A DNA stretch of 42,301 bases from a virus (IMGVR_UViG_3300025940_000013:1-42301); one strand, 5' to 3'; counted from the stretch's first letter, positions 1-7,907 are shown. A program made the numbers and translations. Notes: a model not told the origin generated them from the sequence alone.

Positions 1-426
1 CCTGGCCATGCCGCCGCCGAATATCTCGATGCTGTGGGCCTTGCCGTCGACCAGGTACTTATGCACGGGCAGCATGGAAAATGCTGCGTCGCCCTCGGGC
101 GCCCGGCAGAACAGCGCCACTTTGTACTGGCTGGCGCCGTAGCGGGCGGGTGCACGATTGGATACATCCGGCACGATTTCATCAATGGCCGAAAACACTT
201 GGTCAATTAACGGGTGGTCGATGTCGAGGTCAATTACCCTCAAATTATTAGTCACCCGCAGTCCAGTAGCTTGGAAACGGCGCGGGAATTTCGCTATGTC
301 GGGTAGCCGACTATAATCCGGGTCGTTCCAACCTTTTAGGAAAGTCTGCTTGTCGTAGTTCGGGATGGGCTGGTAGCCGTTAGCAAATAGTTGCTTTCGT
401 AGTTCGATCAGGTCATTAATGGCCAT
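1..426 (-). CDS. Primase-polymerase (prim-pol) N-terminal part, cut by left edge
   Basis: This is the first 142 codons of a gene that continues beyond base 1. The start ATG (426-424) follows a good Shine-Dalgarno, AGGAG, in the leader. The protein has the look of a bifunctional primase-polymerase N-terminal domain (archaeo-eukaryotic primase fold): an early NGYQPIP segment, then the acidic metal-binding motif VIDLDIDHP around residues 64-72, then RYGASQYKVALFCRA and an IEIFGGG strand near the break. In that family the DxD aspartates bind catalytic metals for primer synthesis. The 142 residues are too few for a full prim-pol protein. The matching helicase C-terminus appears on the same strand at the other window edge (41311-42301), so I infer one primase-helicase gene split by the window ends. 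The family call is good; activity is inferred. Confidence 0.8.
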   Translation of the reverse strand, partial: MAINDLIELRKQLFANGYQPIPNYDKQTFLKGWNDPDYSRLPDIAKFPRRFQATGLRVTNNLRVIDLDIDHPLIDQVFSAIDEIVPDVSNRAPARYGASQYKVALFCRAPEGDAAFSMLPVHKYLVDGKAHSIEIFGGGMAR

Positions 427-466
427 GGTTTCTTGTCTCCTGGCAGGGATGGGAAACAGAGTGACT

Positions 467-498
467 GGACCGAAACGGGCGCTCCCCCGTTTCGGTCC
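467..498. other. Perfect 13-bp stem-loop between nuclease and primase genes
   Basis: The arms 467-479 and 486-498 are perfectly complementary around a 6-base loop. The arms begin and end with GGACCG/CGGTCC, the same half-site found in the palindromes near 39.6 kb. On the + strand it is followed by AAATTTTT, so it reads as an intrinsic terminator for rightward transcription, antisense to the primase. In the leftward direction it lies in the 79-base leader between the nuclease stop and the primase start, without a T-run, so it could instead influence primase expression. Confidence 0.7.
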
Positions 499-504
499 AA
501 ATTT

Positions 505-807
505 TTAAGGTGCTGCGGCTGCTAGTAGCTGATCAATATCCTCCAGACTACAGACGATGGCAACATTGGCCTGAAGGGCACGATACTTTTTATGCCTGGC
601 GTGTTGATGCGGCGAAACGTAGGCGGCCGCATTGCGTTTGACTTCAACGAACCAGACTTGTCCACAAGGCAAAATAATTAGGCGATCGAAAAACCCGCGG
701 CGCCCCAGCACGGTAACCTTCTCGGCCACGCCGCCCAGCGCCTCGACGCGCCGGATCAGCTCACTCTCGAGCACACTTTCCTTGACATTCTTTTTCCGCG
801 CGATCAT
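505..807 (-). CDS. VRR-NUC type nuclease
   Basis: A small protein (100 residues from the ATG at 807) matching the VRR-NUC branch of the PD-(D/E)XK nucleases, which often occur alone in phage replication regions and act on branched DNA or replication/recombination intermediates. The core is visible: an N-terminal helix with ESELIRRVEALGG, then GRRGFFDRLIILP with the motif aspartate, then the EVKR motif (VWFVEVKR) that supplies the Glu and Lys, and a final helix and strand ending in a short Ala run. A longer reading starts at 885 but would overlap the divergent gene at 851. The 807 start has a weak AGGTG upstream. It is transcribed toward the primase gene, with a strong hairpin in between, and is divergent from the DUF2800 operon. 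Confidence 0.8.
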   Translation of the reverse strand: MIARKKNVKESVLESELIRRVEALGGVAEKVTVLGRRGFFDRLIILPCGQVWFVEVKRNAAAYVSPHQHARHKKYRALQANVAIVCSLEDIDQLLAAAAP

Positions 808-850
808 CGTGAACACCTGAACATTTGCACCCTGATTATTTGGATACACG

Positions 851-2098
851 ATGGCCAAGCACTCGTCGATCGTCGGCGGTTCCACCGCGGGACGTCTCCT
901 GAACTGTCCAGGATCCTACCAGGCCACGCTGGCCCTGCCACCCTCATCAGATATTTCATCTTCGTTCGCCGAGGAAGGCACTTTCGCGCACGCGGTGATG
1001 GACCGGCTGATGCGCAATCGCCAGCTCGGCGGCCTGGCGGCAAAGCAGGCCGAGCCCGACTACTGGATTGGTCAGCTGATCGGCGATCGCGTGCTGACCA
1101 AGGCGCACGTCGATGACATGATCTGGCCGGCGCTGATGGCGCTCGATACGCTCGAGAAAAAGTACGGCGGCAATTTCGAGGTCGTCGGCATCGAGGTCAA
1201 GGTCACGTTCCCTGGCGTGCCCGGCGGTTTCGGCACCTGCGATTTGGTCCTGCAAAATGACCGCTATTTATTGCTGCTGGATTGGAAGTTTGGCCAGGGC
1301 GTCCCCGTAAAGGCAGTCTACGCGGACGAGGGCGGCGAGTTCGTCAATGCGCAGCTGCTGTACTACGCCACCGGCCTGCTCAACAGCGCCCGGCATTTGT
1401 TCAAGAACAACCGTGCGCTGGTGGTCGCCATCGTCCAGCCGCGCACCGACGAGCCGCTGACGGATGTTGTGATCAGTCGCAAGGAGTTGAAATGGTTCGC
1501 GGAGGATATGAAGGAAGCGGTGATGATCGCCATGGACCGCGACCCGCCGCTCAAGAAGGGCGAGTGGTGCAGGTTCGCGCCGTGCAAGATCAACTGCCCG
1601 CTGTGGACCGGGCCCATGCTCGAGCTCGCCGCGCTGAACCTGGTGCCGCGCACCGAGATGGTGTCGAAGGAGGTCACGCCCTACGCGGAGTACCTGGCGA
1701 GGGCTAAAAACTTCGTCGACCTGTTCGCGATGTACAAGAAGGAAGTCGACGAGCAGCTGCACGCCTACCTCGAGGACGGCGGCAAGGTGCCAGGCTGGAA
1801 GTTGAAGGCCAAGGCCAAGCAGCGGCAGTGGATCGACGAAGTCGAGGTCGCGGCCGAGCTGCAAAAGCTGGGCTTCGCGCCGGACGAGATCTGGCAGTAC
1901 AAGCTGCAGACTTTCGCCACAGCCGACGCCGCGGCGCGGCGCAAGGGCGTTAAGATCCCGGACCATCTTCGCGTAGCGCCGCCTTCAACTGAAACGACAG
2001 TGTGCCCCGAGAGCGATCCGGCGCCGGCCGTCGAGCGCGGCCTCGTTATTGAGCAATTCCAGGCTTCCCTGAAACAGCTGAAGAAGGCGTCCAAATGA
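851..2098 (+). CDS. DUF2800-family Cas4/RecB-like exonuclease
   Basis: A 415-residue protein of the DUF2800 family, predicted PD-(D/E)XK nucleases related to RecB/Cas4 and common in phage replication modules. The signature is clear: N-terminal STAGRLLNCPGS, then an EEGTFAHAV helix, then the nuclease core GFGTCDLVLQ followed by LLLLDWKFGQG (Asp and the D-x-K motif). A Cys cluster CRFAPCKINCP lies near residues 240-250. Together with the early NCPGS Cys it could form the four-Cys Fe-S site seen in Cas4/AddB relatives; the Fe-S cluster is inference. It is the first gene of the rightward replication operon and overlaps the next gene by ATGA. No convincing Shine-Dalgarno or promoter is visible in the 43 bases before the start. 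Likely role: DNA end processing in replication or recombination. Confidence 0.85.
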   Translation: MAKHSSIVGGSTAGRLLNCPGSYQATLALPPSSDISSSFAEEGTFAHAVMDRLMRNRQLGGLAAKQAEPDYWIGQLIGDRVLTKAHVDDMIWPALMALDTLEKKYGGNFEVVGIEVKVTFPGVPGGFGTCDLVLQNDRYLLLLDWKFGQGVPVKAVYADEGGEFVNAQLLYYATGLLNSARHLFKNNRALVVAIVQPRTDEPLTDVVISRKELKWFAEDMKEAVMIAMDRDPPLKKGEWCRFAPCKINCPLWTGPMLELAALNLVPRTEMVSKEVTPYAEYLARAKNFVDLFAMYKKEVDEQLHAYLEDGGKVPGWKLKAKAKQRQWIDEVEVAAELQKLGFAPDEIWQYKLQTFATADAAARRKGVKIPDHLRVAPPSTETTVCPESDPAPAVERGLVIEQFQASLKQLKKASK

Positions 2099-2337
2099 CC
2101 AAATCAACCCGGCCAGAGGTATGGGGCCATCTAAACTCGATCCTGGAACGGGTAGTGGCCGTGCTGGATGACGAGGCGCCCCACGACGCCGCGATAACCG
2201 CCCTCGGCGCCGCCATGATCTACATGGCCCGTGTCCACCCGGACGATCGCAAAAAGCTACTGGATATAATCAAGACCACTGTACTGGATGGCCACGCCGC
2301 CGGCCCGAGCGCGGTTACACGAAGGAGAACACCATGA
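2095..2337 (+). CDS. Small protein of unknown function in replication operon
   Basis: Eighty residues, start codon overlapping the stop of the DUF2800 gene (ATGA) and its own end overlapping the next start, so it is translationally coupled on both sides. The sequence suggests an all-helical fold (EVWGHLNSILERVVAVLDD, then ALGAAMIYMARVHPDDRKKLLDII) with a loose C-terminal tail. There are no cysteines, no signal and no membrane segment. I do not recognise a family. Its tight position between the nuclease and the downstream gene suggests a replication accessory role, by location only. Confidence 0.75.
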   Translation: MTKSTRPEVWGHLNSILERVVAVLDDEAPHDAAITALGAAMIYMARVHPDDRKKLLDIIKTTVLDGHAAGPSAVTRRRTP

Positions 2338-3143
2338 ACGATATCGTCAACCGTAATAACTACCTACCCGACAACTTTGCCGAGATGGTCGAGAAGGGCA
2401 TCGAGGATACCCGCAGCGCCCTGGTCATCGGCGATGGCGGCATGCAGCTATTTCGCCTGATCGAAGGCACTTTCGTCTTTGGCGTCGACGACAACGAAAT
2501 GCAGGAGGGCTCGCACTGGGCGATCCTGTTGCCGAGCATGCAGCGCGGCTGGTGCTGTTGGAACGACGGCAAGCTGCTCGGTCAGACCATGTCTATGATC
2601 TTCCGCGGCGATCCAATGCCGGCGCAGCCGGCGCCGATCCAGGGCAAGGCCTTCACGGAGCAGTTCAGCTTTGAAATGACCTGCATCGACGGCGAGGATC
2701 AAGACACCGCGGTGCTCTACAAGAATAACTCGATGGGCTTCAAACGCATGTTCGATACCTTGATCAGCGCCGTCCACGCCAGGATCCGCGCGGTAAAAGG
2801 GACAGAAAATGCCGCCTATTTTTGGCCTATCGTGACCTGGAAGTGGACCTCCTACGACCACAAGACCTACAAACGGACCATCTACAACCCGATTGCGGTG
2901 ATTACCGGCTGGTCCGACGCCGAGGGCAACATGGCCGGCGCCACGCCCAAGGTGAAGGCACCGGAATCCGGCGCCCAAATCGAGGCCGAGCCCGCCAAGC
3001 CCGCCAAGCCGGCCAGGGTCCGCAAGACGCCGTTGAAGGTGGTCCCAACCGAGCCAGAACCCGAGCCGGTGGCGGCCGCGCCGGAGGCGCCAGTTTCTAC
3101 CCAGCAGGCCCACACCGGGCAGCGCCGCCGACCGGCCCGCTAA
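2334..3143 (+). CDS. Unknown replication-module protein, possible ssDNA-binding role
   Basis: A 269-residue protein in two parts. Residues 1 to about 205 form a compact, aromatic-rich domain with many short strands (for example RGWCCWNDGKLLG, YFWPIVTWKWTSYD, IYNPIAVITGWSD). The last 65 residues are a disordered Ala/Pro/Lys/Glu tail ending in a basic QRRRPAR. In many phages the gene between a DUF2800 nuclease and the DNA polymerase encodes a single-stranded-DNA-binding or annealing protein (DUF2815 type). The domain plus tail layout would fit such a role, but I see no OB-fold signature that proves it. Its start lies right after a GAAGGAGA Shine-Dalgarno within the previous gene's end. Confidence 0.8.
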   Translation: MNDIVNRNNYLPDNFAEMVEKGIEDTRSALVIGDGGMQLFRLIEGTFVFGVDDNEMQEGSHWAILLPSMQRGWCCWNDGKLLGQTMSMIFRGDPMPAQPAPIQGKAFTEQFSFEMTCIDGEDQDTAVLYKNNSMGFKRMFDTLISAVHARIRAVKGTENAAYFWPIVTWKWTSYDHKTYKRTIYNPIAVITGWSDAEGNMAGATPKVKAPESGAQIEAEPAKPAKPARVRKTPLKVVPTEPEPEPVAAAPEAPVSTQQAHTGQRRRPAR

Positions 3144-3156
3144 ATACCCTGAATTA

Positions 3157-3181
3157 CCGGGCCGCCTAACCGGCGGCCCGG
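3157..3181 (+). other. GC-rich hairpin upstream of DNA polymerase gene
   Basis: A 10-bp perfect stem (3157-3166 with 3172-3181) around TAACC, inside the 76-base gap between the unknown gene and the polymerase. There is no T-run after it, so it is not a typical terminator. An mRNA stability or processing element is possible. The polymerase start has its own GGAGA site further downstream. Confidence 0.5.
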
Positions 3182-3219
3182 AAACTACCCATGCACCATG
3201 CACGTAAGGAGAGCGCCCC

Positions 3220-5391
3220 ATGCTCAAGGGCAGAGAGATCGGCGCTACCTTCGCGCCTGACGAAATCGGCTGGATTGATTTTGAGGCCCGCGGAAAGCGG
3301 TCAATCAAAGATGGCACCTACGCCTACGCCACTAACGCCGACGCCATCATCCTGGCGTACGCGATCGGCGACGGGCCGGCGTCTAATATTATTAATTCTA
3401 GGCGTCCAGGCGACGCGCTCGACCTGGCCGACTTGCCGCTCGACTTCCTTAGGCACCACGCCAAGGTGGTGAACGGTACGGCGGTGTGGGCGGCCTGGAA
3501 TTGCTCGTTCGATCGCGCGATCTGGAATTACGCCACGGCGTGGTTCCCCGAGCTCGAGCCGCACATGATCATTGACGTGATGGCGCAGGCCGTCGCCTCG
3601 GGCTTACCGCCCGACCTCAAGATGGCGGCGATTACGACCGGCGCCGCCGAGAAGAAGGAGGCCGGCGATAGGCTGATCAAGTTGTTCTGCCTGCCGGATT
3701 CCACGGCCACACCGCAATCCCACCCCGAAGATTGGAAGATGTTCCTGGTTTATGCCGCCGCCGACATCGAGGCGATGCGCGGCGTGTTCAAGCGTACCCG
3801 GCAATTGAGCTATGCCGAGTGGCAGGAATGCTGGGCGATGGAACGGATCAATGCGCGCGGCGTGGGGGTCGACCTGTCGATGGTCGCGCACGCTAGCAGC
3901 CTGGCGACCGAGGACAAGAGCCGATCCGCGGCCGAAATCCAGCGCCTGACCGCGGGCCGGGTTAAGACCGTTGATGAAGTGGCAAAGATAACCGCCTGGC
4001 TGCTCGAGATATTACCACCCGGCGGCCGCGAGATACTCCTCAAACGCGAGGAAGAAACCGACGAAAATGGCGAAATTGTAAAACCGCCGAAATTCGCCCT
4101 GCGTCGGGCGCAGGTGCAACGCCTTCTGGCCTTCATCCAGACGCTCGATCGCAACAATCCCGACTACCTCAAGGCTGAGCGCGTCTTAACAATTCGGCTT
4201 TGGGGTGGCAGCAAGACGCCGGCGAAATTCGCCAAGATCGAGGCGCAGCACGTCGATGGGTTGCTCTACGGGCAATACGTTTTCAACGGCGCCGCTCAGA
4301 CTGGCCGCGCCTCCTCAAAGGGCGTCCAGATCCACAACCTGGCCAGGGACACCCTCCCGGACGAGCCTGGCGCCATAGATGCCCTGCTCGCCAAGTGCTC
4401 CTACGGCGAGCTGGTGCAGGCCGGCGGCAATGATGATCCGGTTTCCCGCAAGCTGTCACTGCTGATCCGGCCCGCCTTCGTGCCATCAGAGGGGAATGAT
4501 TTTGTCTGGTCGGATTGGTCCAATATCGAGGCGCGGGTGCTGCCCTGGCTCGCCGGCGACGAGGCGCGGTTGGACATATTTCGTGAGGTCGATCGCGACC
4601 CCCGCGTGCCGGATCTCTACACCCGCACCGCGGCGGAGATCTCCAACGTCTCCTACGGCGAGGTCACCAAGCCAATGCGCCAGCGCGGCAAGGTGGTCGA
4701 GCTCGCGCTCGGGTTTGGCGGTGGCGTCGGCGCCCTGCTGACGATGGCGGCCGGTTACGGCATGCACCTCGAGGAGGCCGAGGCCAAGGCCATCGTCGAA
4801 CGCTGGCGCAGGGCCAATGGCTGGGCGGTCCGGTTCTGGGGTCGCCACGACCAGAATGGCAGTTACGGTCTCTGGGGCGCTATCAACCGCGCCCTGCTGG
4901 CGCCCAACACAGTGCAGCGTTACGAACGGATCCACTACTGCTTCAAGCCACAGTACCTTGGCGGCTCATTGCTCTGCGTGCTGCCCTCGGGCCGGATCCT
5001 GACCTATCGGCGGATCAAGTACGAGCGCGTCGAGGAGCTCGACGACGACGACAAACCAACCGGGCAATTCTCCACCAAACTACGCTTCAGCCGCGGCTAC
5101 GCCCGCGTCGTGTTCTGGCACGGCATGGCCTGCGAAAACGTGGTCCAGGCCGTCGCGGCTGATGTGCTGCGAGGAACGCTAGTGCGGCTGGAAAACGAAT
5201 ACCCCGAAGGAAATATGAATGTCCGCTTGCACACGCACGATGAAGTGGTCTGCGAGACGGAATTATCCCTCGCGAAAGCCACGGAGATAAGCCTGCGCTA
5301 CCAGATGCGGCGCGGGTTCGATTGGTCCGAAGGCTTGCCGCTGATGTCGGAGGAGACTGTCAGTCCGTACTACACCAAGCACGAGGGGTAG
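3220..5391 (+). CDS. Family A DNA polymerase with 3'-5' exonuclease domain
   Basis: The 723-residue replicative DNA polymerase. It has a T7-like architecture without a 5'-3' exonuclease domain. The proofreading domain shows Exo I as WIDFEARG (D20, E22), Exo II around NCSFDRAIWN and Exo III as VYAAADIEAM. The polymerase domain shows a fingers/palm entry QTGRASSKGVQIHNL, motif A SDWSNIEARV (D432, E437), motif B RQRGKVVELALGFGG (R487, K491) and motif C LHTHDEVVCE (H673, D674, E675). In motif B the residue equivalent to Klenow Y766 appears to be Phe (F499) and the residue equivalent to F762 is Leu (L495), unusual substitutions at the nucleotide-selection face. The start follows GGAGAG. It lies in the rightward operon with nuclease and helicase genes, and likely works with the prim-pol/helicase. 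Confidence 0.95.
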   Translation: MLKGREIGATFAPDEIGWIDFEARGKRSIKDGTYAYATNADAIILAYAIGDGPASNIINSRRPGDALDLADLPLDFLRHHAKVVNGTAVWAAWNCSFDRAIWNYATAWFPELEPHMIIDVMAQAVASGLPPDLKMAAITTGAAEKKEAGDRLIKLFCLPDSTATPQSHPEDWKMFLVYAAADIEAMRGVFKRTRQLSYAEWQECWAMERINARGVGVDLSMVAHASSLATEDKSRSAAEIQRLTAGRVKTVDEVAKITAWLLEILPPGGREILLKREEETDENGEIVKPPKFALRRAQVQRLLAFIQTLDRNNPDYLKAERVLTIRLWGGSKTPAKFAKIEAQHVDGLLYGQYVFNGAAQTGRASSKGVQIHNLARDTLPDEPGAIDALLAKCSYGELVQAGGNDDPVSRKLSLLIRPAFVPSEGNDFVWSDWSNIEARVLPWLAGDEARLDIFREVDRDPRVPDLYTRTAAEISNVSYGEVTKPMRQRGKVVELALGFGGGVGALLTMAAGYGMHLEEAEAKAIVERWRRANGWAVRFWGRHDQNGSYGLWGAINRALLAPNTVQRYERIHYCFKPQYLGGSLLCVLPSGRILTYRRIKYERVEELDDDDKPTGQFSTKLRFSRGYARVVFWHGMACENVVQAVAADVLRGTLVRLENEYPEGNMNVRLHTHDEVVCETELSLAKATEISLRYQMRRGFDWSEGLPLMSEETVSPYYTKHEG

Positions 5392-5396
5392 TGGCC

Positions 5397-5660
5397 ATGT
5401 ACAACAACGATGATCCCTACGAGCGCGCCCGGGTCCACAGCAAGATTGCTCCGTTGATCATGCACTTTCATGAGCGCATGGCGGGGCGCTCGTTCCACGC
5501 CGAAACGCTGCGGCGTTATGTCATGAGCCACGATGTCCGCATTGCCCCCGACAGCCCTGGCCGGATCCTGCGCGAGCTCAGGCTCGGCGGAAAGCTCGAC
5601 TATGTCGTGCTGAACCGGCGCCAGTCCCTGTACCAGTTCCGTGCCAGGAGAAACACATGA
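5397..5660 (+). CDS. Small winged-helix-like protein between polymerase and helicase
   Basis: Eighty-seven residues from the ATG at 5397, which has a GAGGGG Shine-Dalgarno at the end of the polymerase gene. A longer in-frame start at 5322 would run inside the polymerase and is rejected. The middle part, HAETLRRYVMSHDVRIAPDSPGR and ILRELRLGGKLDYVVLNRRQ, reads like a winged-helix DNA-binding fold (helix, recognition helix, beta wing) of the kind found in small phage proteins next to replication genes. It ends in a basic tail. Its stop overlaps the helicase start (ATGA). The fold is inferred by eye; the function is unknown. Confidence 0.8.
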   Translation: MYNNDDPYERARVHSKIAPLIMHFHERMAGRSFHAETLRRYVMSHDVRIAPDSPGRILRELRLGGKLDYVVLNRRQSLYQFRARRNT

Positions 5661-7060
5661 GGGCTGAATCCGAGCTGCGCGCCTACCAGCAGCGCATCGC
5701 CACCCACCTCTACCAGAACGACGAGGCGTTCTGCGTCGCCAGGCCGGGCGGCGGCAAGACGGTATCGGCATTGACGGCTATTACCGAGCTGCTGCGCGAC
5801 GGCGTGATCCGGCACGCCCTTATCGTGGCCCCCAAACGCGTTGCGCGGGCCGTCTGGCCCGATGAAATCGTGGGGTGGGAACATATCGCAAATTTGCGAT
5901 ATCGGGTCCTTACGGGCTCGCCAGAGGATCGCAAGACCATGCTGGGCCAGGCCGCGGACTATGACCTGACCATCGTCGGCATCGACGTGATCTGCTCGGT
6001 GCTGCACGAGCTCTCGACGCAGCCGGCGGATAGTCCGCTATTCGACCTGCTCGTGATCGACGAGGTGTCCAAGCTCAGGAACCCGACCGGGGTGCGGGCC
6101 AAGGAACTGGCCAAGCACGCCAGGCGCTGGAAGATGGTGTGGGGTCTAACCGGCACATTACGTCCCTCAGGGCCGGAGAACCTGTTCATGCCGGCACGGG
6201 TGGTGACCCGCGGCAAGCTATGGGGCAAGAGCTACTACAACTGGCGCAAGGACCGCTTCTATCCGGCCGACCAGTGGGGCTACACCTGGTCGCCGTTCCC
6301 TGGCGCCGAGGACAAGATCAACGCGGAAATCGCGCCGTACATTGTCACCCTGGCCGAGAACGAGATGCCGCAGATCCCGGCATTGACTATCATCCAGGAC
6401 CGCTTCGACCTGCCGGCCGACGCCAGGCAGATTTACGACGATATGGCGGAGCGGCTGATTACCAACGCCAGGGGCAAGGACGTCCTGGCGGCCTCGGCCG
6501 CGGTCGCGACCGGCAAGCTGGCCCAGATCGCCAACGGGTTTCTTTACGATCCTGACACCCAGCTCCACGCCCTGCGGATCCACCAGGAGAAAAAGCTCTG
6601 GCTCGAGGACCTGGTCGACGAAAGCACCGGGCCGGTGCTTTTGGTCTATGAGTTCCTGGAGGACCTCGACATCATGAAGCAGGTCGTAGGCCAGGATTTA
6701 CCTTACTTGGGCGCTGGCGTTTCGGACAAACAGTCCGATCGTAACATAAAAGCCTGGAACGCCGGCGAGCTGCCGTTCATGGCCCTGCACCCGGCCTCCG
6801 GCGGCCACGGGTTAAACTTGCAGCACGGGGGGTGCGACATCGCCTGGTATAGCCCCACGTGGTCGCCGGAGATGTGGGAGCAGACCATCGCGCGCTTGCA
6901 CAGATCAGGTCAAACCAAGCCGGTAATCTGTCGCGTTTGCTTCGCGAACGGGACGGTGGATGGCTTAAAATGGAATCGCGTTCATCTGAAGATGACGGCG
7001 CAGGAGGCTTTTGAGGCCTACTTGCGCGAGCACCAGGCCAGGAGGGCTAAGGCTGCTTGA
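5657..7060 (+). CDS. SNF2/DEAD-like helicase
   Basis: A 467-residue superfamily 2 helicase of the SNF2-like phage type. Motif Q/I: ELRAYQQRIATHL then ARPGGGKTVSAL (Walker A). Motif Ia: ALIVAPKRVA. Motif II: LLVIDEVSKLRNP, i.e. DEVS in place of DEAH. Motif III: WGLTGTLRPSGPENL. Then motif V HGLNLQHGGCDIAWYSPTWSPEMWEQ and motif VI QTIARLHRSGQTKPV with the arginine finger. In phages this class accompanies family A polymerases and recombination nucleases, and probably remodels forks or branched DNA. It is the last gene of the rightward operon and runs 14 bases tail-to-tail into the leftward gene at 7047. No terminator with a T-run is visible at the junction. Confidence 0.92.
   Translation: MRAESELRAYQQRIATHLYQNDEAFCVARPGGGKTVSALTAITELLRDGVIRHALIVAPKRVARAVWPDEIVGWEHIANLRYRVLTGSPEDRKTMLGQAADYDLTIVGIDVICSVLHELSTQPADSPLFDLLVIDEVSKLRNPTGVRAKELAKHARRWKMVWGLTGTLRPSGPENLFMPARVVTRGKLWGKSYYNWRKDRFYPADQWGYTWSPFPGAEDKINAEIAPYIVTLAENEMPQIPALTIIQDRFDLPADARQIYDDMAERLITNARGKDVLAASAAVATGKLAQIANGFLYDPDTQLHALRIHQEKKLWLEDLVDESTGPVLLVYEFLEDLDIMKQVVGQDLPYLGAGVSDKQSDRNIKAWNAGELPFMALHPASGGHGLNLQHGGCDIAWYSPTWSPEMWEQTIARLHRSGQTKPVICRVCFANGTVDGLKWNRVHLKMTAQEAFEAYLREHQARRAKAA
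5883..5902. repeat. Perfect 20-bp palindrome inside helicase gene
   Basis: ATATCGCAAATTTGCGATAT is a perfect inverted repeat with no loop, AT-rich in a GC-rich gene. It falls within ordinary coding sequence (HIANLRYR). A protein-binding site or chance; no second copy was noticed in the window. Confidence 0.6.
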
Positions 7061-7361
7061 TCACCCGGTACTCGCCGCGGCGGAAACCGTCGCCGCGGTG
7101 GTTCTTCTTGATGTCGCCGTCGCCCACGATCCTGATCTCGACGCCGGCCAGCAGCTCGTTAATCTGGCTGACGTGAACCCGGATCCGCCGCAGCTCGTAC
7201 AGCTCATTACGGCCATACATCCGCTTGGCCATGGTGGCGGCGCTGATGCCTGGGCTTTTCTTGACCATGTCGAAGATCTGCGCCTTCATCGGCGGCAAGT
7301 AGACGCCGGCGCGTTGTTCCGGCGGCAGCGGCTGGCCACAGTGCTTGCACAGCAGTTTCAT
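7047..7361 (-). CDS. Small winged-helix-like protein with N-terminal CxxC
   Basis: 104 residues from the ATG at 7361, one base after the stop of the upstream gene. The first residues contain CKHCGQPLP, a single CxxC that may be half of a zinc site or a remnant zinc ribbon. The middle KAQIFDMVKKSPGISAATMAKRMYGRNE and ELRRIRVHVSQINELL strongly resembles a winged helix-turn-helix (helix, turn, recognition helix, then a wing with EIRIVGDG). The protein ends in basic and glycine-rich residues. It is the last gene of the leftward regulator operon. Probably a DNA-binding regulator; the target is unknown. A longer start at 7589 would overlap the upstream gene heavily and is not used. Confidence 0.75.
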   Translation of the reverse strand: MKLLCKHCGQPLPPEQRAGVYLPPMKAQIFDMVKKSPGISAATMAKRMYGRNELYELRRIRVHVSQINELLAGVEIRIVGDGDIKKNHRGDGFRRGEYRVIKQP

Positions 7362-7362
7362 A

Positions 7363-7614
7363 TCATTCGGCCTCGGCGCCGGCTTTCGTAGAATAGGAAG
7401 CGGTGCCAGCCCCAGGTGAACGGGTTGGCGAACGAGGATCGAACGATAAGAGCTCGGCCTGCCATCGCGAATCTTTCCATGTCTTGTTGTGGATAAGGCC
7501 GGATATCGTCGACTTTGATACGCCGTACAGGAACGCCAGGTCCTTGCCTGACGCCCCTGCGCGGTAGAGATCGCGGATGATGCGAACACTCATCTGGTTT
7601 AGCTTAGGTCTCAT
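7363..7614 (-). CDS. Small helix-turn-helix protein
   Basis: Eighty-three residues from the ATG at 7614, four bases after the stop of the upstream gene; an in-frame ATG at 7635 is the alternative. The segment MSVRIIRDLYRAGASGKDLAF followed by LYGVSKSTISGLIHNKTWK is a resolvase/Hin-like helix-turn-helix of the type common in phage regulators and at the ends of HNH proteins. Here there is no HNH motif, only the DNA-binding part and a polar tail. It lies in the leftward operon behind the Cro-like gene and is probably a transcription regulator. Confidence 0.75.
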   Translation of the reverse strand: MRPKLNQMSVRIIRDLYRAGASGKDLAFLYGVSKSTISGLIHNKTWKDSRWQAELLSFDPRSPTRSPGAGTASYSTKAGAEAE

Positions 7615-7618
7615 GGGG

Positions 7619-7891
7619 TCATCCGGCCTCGTCATACAGCGCGTTCATTTCGGCGCAGATTTCACTGAGCCGCTGCTCCATCTCGATGGCGCGTAGACCA
7701 CCGACGGCCACCTCGTAGTCGGCGCTGGCTATGATCGCTATGGAGTGCAGCAGCACCTCGGTGGCGCAGGTCGAGGTCAGGAACAGCTGCTCGTCGACCG
7801 ACAACCCATCCACGCCCTTTACCGTGCCTTTGTGGCTCGCGAGTAACGCCCGCAAGGTAACGCAGCTCTGGCTGAATTTCGGAATACTCAT
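7619..7891 (-). CDS. Unknown small protein in regulator operon
   Basis: Ninety residues starting at the ATG at 7891, which has AAGGA at good spacing; an upstream TTG at 7918 has no such support. The sequence is helical with no motif I recognise: a MSIPKFSQSC start, then a long helical pair (LSVDEQLFLTSTCATEVLLH and GLRAIEMEQRLSEICAEMNAL). There is no membrane segment. It sits between the Cro-like gene and the HTH genes, so a regulatory or early host-directed role is a guess from position. Confidence 0.65.
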   Translation of the reverse strand: MSIPKFSQSCVTLRALLASHKGTVKGVDGLSVDEQLFLTSTCATEVLLHSIAIIASADYEVAVGGLRAIEMEQRLSEICAEMNALYDEAG

Positions 7892-7907
7892 GCGGCGGTT
7901 CCTTAGG

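Noticed and set aside
505-885. Start of the VRR-NUC gene at 885
   Set aside because: It would overlap the divergent DUF2800 gene by 35 bases; the ATG at 807 keeps the whole nuclease core and leaves space for control signals.
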